Shown here in pieces: positions 56,974-64,000 of a stretch of 64,000 bases of DNA. The notes below the pieces were generated by a model. It was not told where the DNA came from. It did not search any database and was given only the letters and a program-made list of their open reading frames with translations. Positions within the stretch are counted from its first letter, which is position 1. Each line of letters begins with the position of its first letter. Source of the stretch: Alphaproteobacteria bacterium (GTDB lineage: Bacteria > Pseudomonadota > Alphaproteobacteria > Micavibrionales > Micavibrionaceae); contig JAFLCW010000002.1 in NCBI GenBank assembly GCA_017302165.1, positions 1 to 64,000 on the forward strand, written 5' to 3'. A program made the position numbers and the translations under genes.

Positions 56974-57926
56974 AAATTGCCATCACAGGCTCTGAGGGTT
57001 TTATCGGAAGCCGTCTTGCCCGCAAACTAACACAAGCCGGGCATCAGATTGTGCCGATCGATACAGCAGGCGCGTCCCCCGTTGATCTGCTGGATCAAGA
57101 AACTTTGACGCACGCACTCTCTGGGTGTGATGCCGTGTATCATTTGGCGGCGGCACACCGGGATGATATCTTCCCCAGATCAATTTATTACGATGTGAAT
57201 GTCACCGGCACACGGAATGTGATTCAGTCTGCACAGAAAAACGGCATCAACCGTATCATTTTCACCAGTAGTTTTGCCGTTTATGGGTTGTCGGCAAAAA
57301 CGCCGGATGAGATGACTCCCCCTGCCCCGTTCAACGATTACGGCCAGAGCAAACTTGAGGCAGAATATGTTTTAAAAAAATGGGCAGAAGCATCCCCAGA
57401 ACATAAACTGACGATCCTCCGCCCTGTGGTGGTGTTTGGCGAAGGTAATCGGGGCAATGTACATACGTTGATTGACCAGATTGCCCGGCAAAAATTTTTA
57501 ATGATTGGATCTGGAAAAAATAAAAAATCTCTCGCCTATGTTGAAAATGTGGTTGATTTTTTAGCACACACACTTGGTTTTCCACATCAAATAGGGCTCT
57601 ACAATTATGCGGATAAGCCTGATCTCTCAACCGAAGAGATGATTTCTCTTATCTATACCCGGCTCTCTGTTGCGCTACCCAAAATTCGCCTGCCGTATAT
57701 GGCCGGTCTGGCAGGTGGATATATGTTTGATGGATTGTCCAAAGTCACGGGCAAACGTTTTCCGATCAGTTCTGTCCGGATTCAAAAATTTTGTGCTGAT
57801 ACCACATGCTCTGCGGAAGCGTGCCGGCAGACTGGTTTTACACCCTCATTTTCTCTGTCTGACGGATTAAACCGGATGATTGAGTCTGATTTTATTCAAT
57901 CAATACGTCCTGCGAAGACAGCATGA
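56970..57926 (+). CDS. NAD-dependent sugar epimerase/dehydratase
   Basis: The 318-residue protein has the extended SDR marks: ITGSEGFIGSRLARKL (GxxGxxG) at the N-terminus, VYHLAAAHRDD, and Y-x3-K with SSFAVYGLS and YGQSKLEAEYVLKK. A LRPVVVFGEGNRGN segment follows. It probably changes the sugar of a nucleotide-sugar such as UDP-glucose. Overlaps both neighbours by 4 bases, so it is translated in one operon with the asnB-like and glycosyltransferase genes. Confidence 0.92.
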   Translation: MKIAITGSEGFIGSRLARKLTQAGHQIVPIDTAGASPVDLLDQETLTHALSGCDAVYHLAAAHRDDIFPRSIYYDVNVTGTRNVIQSAQKNGINRIIFTSSFAVYGLSAKTPDEMTPPAPFNDYGQSKLEAEYVLKKWAEASPEHKLTILRPVVVFGEGNRGNVHTLIDQIARQKFLMIGSGKNKKSLAYVENVVDFLAHTLGFPHQIGLYNYADKPDLSTEEMISLIYTRLSVALPKIRLPYMAGLAGGYMFDGLSKVTGKRFPISSVRIQKFCADTTCSAEACRQTGFTPSFSLSDGLNRMIESDFIQSIRPAKTA

Positions 57927-59056
57927 CAAAGCCAATCACTTTTTTAATGGTTCTAAATGATCTGGACTGGTTCTGGTCACATCGTCTGCCACTGGCGCAC
58001 GCCATTCAGGCCAAAGGTTGGACACTTCATCTGGCCACGGCGCGCGCCCCACAAGACCCAGAAATCACCAAAAAAAATATTATCCCGCATGATATCCCTG
58101 CTCATGGGCATTCTTTGAACCCCTTGTCCCACATCAAGATTGTTTGGGGCATCGCACAGGTCATACGCCGGGTAAAACCCGACATTCTGCATGCCATTAC
58201 GCTTCGGCATGCGCTCTATGCCGGGTTGGCGGCACGGATCAGTCCGTCCTGCCCCGTCGTTTTTACAATCGCTGGATTAGGGACATTATTCACGCATGCC
58301 GATCTGCGCTCTCGGCTTTTACGAGCGATGGTTCTACCTGTTTTAAAACTGGCTTTTGCCCGTCAGGATGCCCGGATTATTTTTCAAAATCCGGATGATC
58401 AGCGTGCCTTTCTCAATTTAAAAATTGTACGCCCCGAACAGACAGCCATCATCCGTGGGTCAGGGGTCGATATCACGGCCTTTGCCTTTACCCCTGAACC
58501 TTCCGAAACACCGCCTCGCATTTTATTTCCATCTCGCCTGCTGAAAGAAAAAGGTATTTTTGATTTCGTGACCGCCGCGCAGATCATCAAACAAAAAGGG
58601 ATCGCGGCTGTGTTTCAAGTCGCAGGTGCCGTGTATCCCGGTAATCCGCATTCTGTATCTAACATGGATATAGACGGGTGGGTTAAAGACGGGATCATTG
58701 AATATTTAGGAAATTGCCGTGATATGCCGCGCGTGATTTCAGACAGCACCCTTGTGGTGCTTCCCTCTTATTACGGCGAAGGTGTCCCCAAAGTTTTGCT
58801 AGAGGCCGGCGCCATTGGTCGCCCGGTGATCACATGTGATATGCCGGGATGCCGCGAAGCTGTGCAGGATGGATATAACGGCCTTCTGGTACCTCCTAAA
58901 AACCCCGAAACACTCGCGCAGGCTATAGAAAATCTGCTGAGTAATCCTGAAACACGGGCACGGATGGGAAAGGCTGGAAGAGATCACGTTGAAAGTGATT
59001 TTACGGCCACGATCGTGACGCAAAAAACTCTGAAGGTGTATGAGGATATTATCTAA
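57923..59056 (+). CDS. Glycosyltransferase family 4
   Basis: The 377-residue GT-B protein opens with NDLDWFWSHRLPLAHAIQAKGW and shows the C-terminal donor-binding SYYGEGVPKVLLEAGAIGRPVI segment with the typical E-x7-E. It probably adds a sugar to a membrane-linked glycan. Last gene of the small glycan operon and convergent with the SGNH-like gene, 12 bases away. Confidence 0.92.
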   Translation: MTKPITFLMVLNDLDWFWSHRLPLAHAIQAKGWTLHLATARAPQDPEITKKNIIPHDIPAHGHSLNPLSHIKIVWGIAQVIRRVKPDILHAITLRHALYAGLAARISPSCPVVFTIAGLGTLFTHADLRSRLLRAMVLPVLKLAFARQDARIIFQNPDDQRAFLNLKIVRPEQTAIIRGSGVDITAFAFTPEPSETPPRILFPSRLLKEKGIFDFVTAAQIIKQKGIAAVFQVAGAVYPGNPHSVSNMDIDGWVKDGIIEYLGNCRDMPRVISDSTLVVLPSYYGEGVPKVLLEAGAIGRPVITCDMPGCREAVQDGYNGLLVPPKNPETLAQAIENLLSNPETRARMGKAGRDHVESDFTATIVTQKTLKVYEDII

Positions 59057-59068
59057 AAGAATATATCT

Positions 59069-60094
59069 TTAACGACCCGCCATGAAGGCCGCTATTTTTT
59101 CTGCCCCGGATGGCCAGACATGACCGTCCAGTGGATAATAATATTCTGAGGGGTTTCCCTCACCCATCAAAGCCTCGGCGGTGGAAACAACACGATTTTG
59201 AGGGGCAATCCGTACAATATCTTCCAATGTTCTGGCATATGTTCCGCGTGTGATATCCTGTAGGGGGTGAACCAGATAAATAGTATATTCAAACCCGTAT
59301 TTACGTGCCAGCGCGTCGAGCCGAACCAATTCAGATTTCGTGATCGACAATGCCTGCGCCAACTGGTCTTTTTGAAACGCCGGGTTAAAGGTCGCCCGAA
59401 GCCATGGCGCCAGAACATAATAGGTCACCCGGACAAGATTTAATGTTTCCAGCATCTGGGTACGGTAAGATAAAATCGTTTGTGTCCATGACTCAGACGG
59501 GGGCTGAGATGTCGGGTCTACCGGGGTATCTGCCTGAGGGGGGATTGGGGAGACATCTTGAAGATTATCCAGCAAATCATTCCCCCCGAACAGCGACGCC
59601 GTCATGACGTTCATCATCAAGTTAACTTTCACCGGACGTAACTGATACACCGTCAGATAATGTTCCAATACTTTGAGCGCCGTCACCGTCGACGCCCCAG
59701 GGCGACCCAAATTGATACAGCGTAATTTTAAAGTCTGGCAGAATTGGAACGGTATCGTTTCGCTATCTGCCAACCCAATCCCATAGGTCATGGAATCACC
59801 GATAAAAATTACATCCGGCTGGGCAGGGTCCATAAAGCCTTTGGCGGGTCCCCGAAACCCCCGAGATGTGTGTGTTGTCGGTTTATCAAATTCCTGCGCG
59901 ATCTGACGATACTGAAGATCTGGGGTCAGTGTCAGCGCATCCTGAAGCGGTTGGGCAGGGGTGACGCCATCCGTCATAAAATATTTCTGACCATAGTGAA
60001 TGGGGAAAAGCAGACGGGACACGCCCTCTGCCCCGGCCAGGGCTATGGCCACGGAAACCATTACTAAGAGGATGATTTTCAGCGTTTTCATCAT
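59069..60094 (-). CDS. Membrane-anchored SGNH-hydrolase-like protein
   Basis: The 341-residue protein has an N-terminal membrane anchor (about 6-24: IILLVMVSVAIALAGAEG), block I FIGDSMTYGIGLADSE with the Ser of GDS, an LGRPGAS-like block II, and a final DGHVWPSG carrying the Asp-x-His pair. This is the SGNH (GDSL-like) layout, also found in AlgX/PatB-type sugar acetyl-transferases and esterases. Location beyond the membrane and next to glycosyltransferase and amidotransferase genes suggests action on a surface polysaccharide; the substrate is unknown. Confidence 0.8.
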   Translation of the reverse strand: MMKTLKIILLVMVSVAIALAGAEGVSRLLFPIHYGQKYFMTDGVTPAQPLQDALTLTPDLQYRQIAQEFDKPTTHTSRGFRGPAKGFMDPAQPDVIFIGDSMTYGIGLADSETIPFQFCQTLKLRCINLGRPGASTVTALKVLEHYLTVYQLRPVKVNLMMNVMTASLFGGNDLLDNLQDVSPIPPQADTPVDPTSQPPSESWTQTILSYRTQMLETLNLVRVTYYVLAPWLRATFNPAFQKDQLAQALSITKSELVRLDALARKYGFEYTIYLVHPLQDITRGTYARTLEDIVRIAPQNRVVSTAEALMGEGNPSEYYYPLDGHVWPSGAEKIAAFMAGR

Positions 60095-60153
60095 CTCTGG
60101 CTATCATATCCGATATAGCTTTTCCAGATCAGATCAGATAAAACCTATGTCCT

Positions 60154-60957
60154 ATGACCGATACCTCATCCCCCTCAAATGCCCCACTTCCGGCAAAAGA
60201 AGAGAGCGGCGAATTTTTTAAAACCGCGATTATCGCTGTTCTGCTGGCTCTGGTGATCCGGACATTTTTGTTTGAACCCTTCAATATTCCGTCAGGTTCC
60301 ATGTTGCCAACTTTAAAGATCGGTGACTATCTATTCGTCAGCAAACCCACCTATGGCTATAGCAAGGCATCATTTCCATTGGGACTGGCCTTGTTCGAAG
60401 GCCGTCAATTTGCCGAAGAACCCGCCCGCGGGGATGTGGCTGTCTTTAAATTGCCCACAGACACCTCTATTGATTATATCAAGCGTGTGATTGGCCTGCC
60501 GGGGGAAACAATTCAGGTGATCCGCGGACGGCTTTATATCAACGGGGTTTTAGTTGACCGCGAGCCTGTAGGATTACTTCAGGATGAACATCCCGGCATG
60601 TATCCTGTCACGATGATGGAGTATATCGAGACACTTCCGGATGGGACCATGCACCGCATATGGGAAGAAACCGATAATGGTGATCTTGATAATACAGAAC
60701 CTTTTACGGTTCCCGCGGGGCATTATTTCATGATGGGCGATAACCGGGATAATTCACAGGATAGCCGGGTTCAATCTTTGGTGGGGTTTGTCCCGTTTGA
60801 AAATTTTGTCGGGCGCGCCGACCTGATTTTCTTTTCGGTTGATGACACCGTCAGCATATTTAAACCCTGGACATGGTTTGGCGGCATTCGGTATGACCGC
60901 ATTTTCGAAAGCATTGGCCCCATTCGACCCGAAGCACACACGGCAGAGGGGACATGA
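60154..60957 (+). CDS. lepB: Signal peptidase I
   Basis: The 267-residue protein has a membrane helix at about 23-40, the catalytic Ser49 in NIPSGSM and Lys110 in DYIKRVIGLPG, and the GDNRDNSQDSR motif (around 192-202), all parts of the Ser-Lys dyad family. It removes signal peptides on the periplasmic side of the inner membrane. The order lepB-rnc-era is the common one; its stop overlaps the rnc start by 4 bases. Confidence 0.97.
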   Translation: MTDTSSPSNAPLPAKEESGEFFKTAIIAVLLALVIRTFLFEPFNIPSGSMLPTLKIGDYLFVSKPTYGYSKASFPLGLALFEGRQFAEEPARGDVAVFKLPTDTSIDYIKRVIGLPGETIQVIRGRLYINGVLVDREPVGLLQDEHPGMYPVTMMEYIETLPDGTMHRIWEETDNGDLDNTEPFTVPAGHYFMMGDNRDNSQDSRVQSLVGFVPFENFVGRADLIFFSVDDTVSIFKPWTWFGGIRYDRIFESIGPIRPEAHTAEGT

Positions 60958-61619
60958 CATCGTCTTTAGAACACATCATTGGGTACACCTTTCGAAATCA
61001 GGATTTGCGCCGCCGGGCATTAACCCATAGCAGTTCTGATGTAGAAGGCAGTTATGAACGGCTTGAATTTCTGGGCGACCGCGTTTTAGGATTGATTATC
61101 GCCGAAGCCCTCTATCAAAAATTCCCCGAAGAAGACGAAGGCAGCTTATCCAAACGCCACAGCGCACTGGTACAGGGGCGCACACTCGCGGATATTGCCT
61201 TGGTTCATCATCTGGGGACGTATATTGACACAGCGGCGTCTGAAAAAGCCGCCCAAGGGGTCGAAAATGAAAATATTCTGTCAGATGTCTTGGAATCTCT
61301 GATTGGCGCGGTCTTTCTGGATGGGGGACTAACCCCGGCACGGGAGATGGTGCTACGCCTTTATGGGGATAACATCTATAATTTGGATACCGCCCCGCAA
61401 GATCCCAAAACAGAACTTCAGGAATGGGCGCAGGCCAAGGGGCTCCCCCTGCCAAAATATAATATCTTATCCAAAAATGGCCCGGATCATGCGCCGATTT
61501 TTGTTCTGGAAGTCGCCGTAGAAGGTTTTCCCGCCATCACAGCCGAAGGGCCCTCTCGCCGTCAAGCCGAAAAAACAGCCGCCCGCATTATGCTTCGGCA
61601 CCTTAAAGGAGCAGAATAA
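60954..61619 (+). CDS. rnc: Ribonuclease III
   Basis: The 221-residue protein has the RNase III signature ERLEFLGDRVLGLIIAEAL with catalytic Glu and Asp, ESLIGAVFLDGG (second acidic set), and a C-terminal dsRNA-binding domain with GPSRRQAEKTAARIML. It processes rRNA precursors and double-stranded RNA. Directly followed by era. Confidence 0.97.
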   Translation: MTSSLEHIIGYTFRNQDLRRRALTHSSSDVEGSYERLEFLGDRVLGLIIAEALYQKFPEEDEGSLSKRHSALVQGRTLADIALVHHLGTYIDTAASEKAAQGVENENILSDVLESLIGAVFLDGGLTPAREMVLRLYGDNIYNLDTAPQDPKTELQEWAQAKGLPLPKYNILSKNGPDHAPIFVLEVAVEGFPAITAEGPSRRQAEKTAARIMLRHLKGAE

Positions 61620-61621
61620 AA

Positions 61622-62536
61622 ATGACAGATACGTCATCTTCCCGTTGCGGTTATGTGGCGATCATCGGTGCGCCCAATGCCGGGAAATCAACCTTGGTCA
61701 ATAAACTGGTGGGGGCAAAAATATCCATCGTATCCCCCAAGGTTCAAACCACACGTACCCGCGTCATGGGAATTGTCGTACGCGAAAATACGCAAATCAT
61801 TTTTGTGGATACGCCCGGTATTTTTGAACCTGATCCTTCAAGCCGCATGGAAAAAGCCATTGTCTTTTCGGCGTGGGAAAGTTTGGACGGGGCCGATGCT
61901 ATTATCTTGTTGGTGGATGCTGACGCTCCCAAGAAAAAAGAAACCACAGCCATCATCCAGCGGTTAAAACATAATCAGAAAATTCCGGTTTATCTGGTCC
62001 TGAATAAAATTGACCGTGCCAAAAGATCTGCCTTATTGCCCCTAACGCAAGCTTTGCATGAACTTTATCCGTTTCAGGCTATTTTTATGATCTCGGCTCA
62101 GACGGGCGATGGGATTGACGATGTCATGAAGGCACTATCAACGCATATGCCGCATGGCCCTTTTATGTTCCCGGTCGATCAGATGACGGATATGCCCCTT
62201 CGCCTGTTGGCGGCGGAAATCACACGGGAAAAACTATTTGCCGAACTGCGTCAGGAACTGCCCTATGCCTTGACGGTCGAAACCGAAAACTGGGAAACAT
62301 TTGATAATGGCGATATCAAACTGGATCAGACGATTTATGTGACACGGGAAACACACAAAAGCATTATTCTGGGCAAGGGCGGCGGGATGATTGGAAAAAT
62401 CGGTACCGCATCCCGGTTAGAGCTTGAAGAGATTTTAGAAGCCCGTGTCCATTTAAAATTATTCGTCAAAGTCCGTGATAACTGGATGGATAAATCAGAG
62501 CATTACACGATCTGGGGTTTAGATCCGAACCGCTGA
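61622..62536 (+). CDS. era: GTPase Era
   Basis: The 304-residue protein has GTPase motifs GAPNAGKST (G1), T42-region effector loop with TRTRV, DTPGIF (G3), NKID (G4), and a C-terminal KH domain with ILGKGGGMIGKIG. Era binds 16S rRNA and helps 30S maturation. Two bases behind rnc. Confidence 0.97.
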   Translation: MTDTSSSRCGYVAIIGAPNAGKSTLVNKLVGAKISIVSPKVQTTRTRVMGIVVRENTQIIFVDTPGIFEPDPSSRMEKAIVFSAWESLDGADAIILLVDADAPKKKETTAIIQRLKHNQKIPVYLVLNKIDRAKRSALLPLTQALHELYPFQAIFMISAQTGDGIDDVMKALSTHMPHGPFMFPVDQMTDMPLRLLAAEITREKLFAELRQELPYALTVETENWETFDNGDIKLDQTIYVTRETHKSIILGKGGGMIGKIGTASRLELEEILEARVHLKLFVKVRDNWMDKSEHYTIWGLDPNR

Positions 62537-62584
62537 CAAAATATTTTTTTCATCTCATACACAAAAATATCACCTTCTTTTAAA

Positions 62585-62593
62585 TGTGGATAA
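62585..62593 (-). promoter_or_regulatory. Perfect DnaA box upstream of gcrA
   Basis: TGTGGATAA (the complement of TTATCCACA) lies 139 bases before the gcrA start. Two GANTC sites (62606-62610, 62626-62630), targets of CcrM methylation, lie just behind it. In Caulobacter DnaA activates gcrA and methylation and GcrA are linked. Confidence 0.75.
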
Positions 62594-62731
62594 AGACGCA
62601 AAAAGGAATCGCAACACTTCCCGATGAATCATCTCATTGATACGGTCAAAAAAGTTTCACACATGACCATTTAACGTTTCGCCAAAAAAAACATTGTTTA
62701 TGTTTTCGATGCCAAACAGGAGATAAGACAT

Positions 62732-63217
62732 ATGAGTTGGACAGATGAGCGTGTAGATCTTCTCAAGAAATTATGGGGAGAAGGTAAGACTGCCGCAGAA
62801 ATCGCCAAAGTGCTGGGAGATGGTGTCACCCGCAATGCCGTGATCGGTAAGGCACACCGCCTGAAGTTATCAACCCGTCTATCCCCCATTCAACAGAACA
62901 CACGCCCGGTACGGCATGTGGCGCCTGAAGCCCCCAGAGCCAAGAGAGTGGCTGTCGCACGGCCTGATTTCAAAGGCAAGTGCGTGAAGCTGGTTGATCT
63001 GACCCCGAATATGTGCCGCTGGCCAAATGGCGATCCTCAGGACGAGGATTTCTCCTTCTGTGGGTGTGAGGTGGTTGAGGGTCTGCCCTATTGTGCGGAA
63101 CATGCCCGTCAGGCCTACCAGATCGTTTCAAAATCCCGTCATTACAAGGCGGAGGATTTCCCAGACGAAGCCGGCACACCAGCGGATTTCGATATCAAGC
63201 ACGCCGCCGCCGGATAA
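62732..63217 (+). CDS. gcrA: Cell-cycle regulator GcrA
   Basis: The 161-residue protein opens MSWTDERVDLLKKLWGEGKTAAEIA and continues with VTRNAVIGKAHRLKLS, the N-terminal DNA-binding helices of GcrA. A linker rich in Pro/Arg follows, then the C-terminal sigma-70-binding part with VDLTPNMCRWPNGDPQDEDFSFCG and YCAEHARQAYQ (Cys pairs). GcrA works with CcrM-methylated GANTC promoters. The gene has AGGAGATAAGAC upstream of ATG. A terminator follows. Confidence 0.96.
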   Translation: MSWTDERVDLLKKLWGEGKTAAEIAKVLGDGVTRNAVIGKAHRLKLSTRLSPIQQNTRPVRHVAPEAPRAKRVAVARPDFKGKCVKLVDLTPNMCRWPNGDPQDEDFSFCGCEVVEGLPYCAEHARQAYQIVSKSRHYKAEDFPDEAGTPADFDIKHAAAG

Positions 63218-63250
63218 GAACGGGCGTAGACAACGTGGTTAAGTATATGA

Positions 63251-63277
63251 AAAAGGCTCCTTATGGAGCCTTTTTTC
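63251..63277. terminator. Bidirectional terminator after gcrA
   Basis: AAAAGGCTCC pairs perfectly with GGAGCCTTTT around TTAT, followed by TT on the plus strand; the complementary A-run gives T on the minus strand, so it serves both convergent genes. Confidence 0.9.
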
Positions 63278-63297
63278 TGTTCACACTAGACGTCCTC

Positions 63298-63819
63298 TCA
63301 GGACAGTAAATCAAACTCGATCACTTCGCGTCCTTTAGGCACCGTACGCACGGTCATGCGGACACGTTGGCCGGGGATCAGCAATTCCAGATCATTCTTA
63401 TCCAGACATGTTTTATGAACAAACACATCTTTCTGGCCATCCTCGGGGATAATAAAGCCAAATCCCTTATCGGGCTTATACCATTTGACGGTGCCGCCCA
63501 TCACATCAATCTGTTCTTCGCCATCCACGTCAATCCGGTGGGAAATAGGCTCTGGCGCCGTGCCGGGATGGATCAAGGATTCAACTTGGGTGACTAAGGC
63601 ACCTTTGGGGCCTTTAACGATATGGCAGATCAATTCAGCCCCTTCGCCCAATTCGCGCACGCCGGCGTCTTGAAGCGTTGTGATATGGACAAACGCATCA
63701 CACGGGTCATCCACAGGCACGACAAACCCGAAACCCTTGGTCGTATTATACCATTTTAACGTAACGCGGACAGGATCGCCTTGGGGCGCGTGGTCCATCA
63801 GAGAGGATTGCGAAATCAC
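63298..63819 (-). CDS. Double cold-shock-domain protein
   Basis: The 173-residue protein has two cold-shock domains. The first (about 17-85) has LKWYNTTKGFGFVVPVDD and DAFVHITTL; the second (about 107-172) has VKWYKPDKGFGFIIPEDGQ and DVFVHKTCL. Each keeps the RNP1-like K-G-F-G-F and the RNP2-like D-V-F-V-H motifs. Such tandem-CSD proteins are typical of alphaproteobacteria. They bind single-stranded RNA or DNA, with roles in RNA unfolding and stress response. Start at 63819; no strong ribosome-binding site seen. Confidence 0.92.
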   Translation of the reverse strand: MISQSSLMDHAPQGDPVRVTLKWYNTTKGFGFVVPVDDPCDAFVHITTLQDAGVRELGEGAELICHIVKGPKGALVTQVESLIHPGTAPEPISHRIDVDGEEQIDVMGGTVKWYKPDKGFGFIIPEDGQKDVFVHKTCLDKNDLELLIPGQRVRMTVRTVPKGREVIEFDLLS

Positions 63820-64000
63820 AGAACTACCCTTGCTTCAAACTCTATCGTCTAAAAAAATGAACCAGTGAACACTGAAAGGTCGGGGCGAACACCCCGTTAA
63901 CCTTTATTAAACATGATTTGCGCCCGGCAATCCAGCCCAAAAATATCAACATACCGTGTTATGTTTTTTCTTTAAAATTATGTCATGTCTTCCAGAGAGT
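63820..64000. other. Window end, no gene seen
   Basis: Upstream region of the cold-shock gene, with AT-rich tracts. It holds TTAA at 63897 and 63907, only 6 bases apart, so not a CtrA consensus. I see nothing else. Confidence 0.5.

Noticed and set aside
63897..63910. CtrA site before the cold-shock gene
   Set aside because: The two TTAA are 6, not 7, bases apart.

Overview
The window reads as chromosomal DNA of an alphaproteobacterium. Lineage markers are gcrA, an Usg-family gene, IalB-, TorF- and SURF1/CtaG-type genes, and the block rpsT-dnaA-dnaN-recF-gyrB. Dot/Icm-type coupling genes, the gene content and a base composition near 50% GC would fit a Micavibrio/Rhodospirillales-like organism. 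That placement is inference; no 16S gene is present.

Layout. (1) 1-7.56 kb is the right part of an integrative element: the 3' end of a tyrosine integrase, an AlpA-type regulator, a primase-helicase, a lipoprotein, small helical proteins and a candidate structured RNA. It then carries an XRE regulator overlapping a cyclodipeptide-synthase (CDPS)-like gene, and an Nmad2-like gene. It ends at tRNA-Thr genes, one of which survives only as a 5' half. (2) 7.9-12.6 kb: IcmP/DotM and IcmO/DotL of a type IVB secretion system, with two extra small membrane proteins, followed by a RAYT-type transposase gene. (3) 13.4-27.3 kb, minus strand: argS, gyrB, recF, dnaN, dnaA, a possible origin region, rpsT, mutM, and groESL under a CIRCE operator. 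(4) 27.4-34.1 kb: usg, a membrane protein-ferredoxin-methyltransferase operon, a ferredoxin-NADP reductase, ctaA and a glycosyltransferase. (5) 34.3-41.3 kb: ilvA and a haem A/cytochrome oxidase assembly cluster (ctaB, a tiny membrane protein, an SDR, ctaG, ctaE, DUF983, SURF1). Oxidase subunits I and II are not present. (6) 41.3-50.6 kb: an M23 peptidase, IalB, tRNA-Gly, ProXp-like deacylase, YbbN/CnoX, a Lon N-domain protein, a Trm112-like protein, leuA behind a leucine leader peptide, and a TorF-type protein. (7) 50.8-64 kb: a chemoreceptor behind a CtrA-type site, family 5 UDG, rpoZ, a small polysaccharide cluster (asnB-like, epimerase, glycosyltransferase, SGNH protein), lepB-rnc-era, gcrA behind a perfect DnaA box, and a double cold-shock protein.

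Together the chromosomal part joins replication initiation, chaperones, respiratory assembly and cell-cycle control. The most unusual part is the left island. Its XRE/CDPS-like gene pair has no visible cyclodipeptide-tailoring enzyme beside it and sits next to an Nmad2-like gene. The island appears to bring its own complete tRNA-Thr(CGT), next to the host copy that it seems to have broken.

All calls come from reading the sequence and from memory of protein families. No database search was run.
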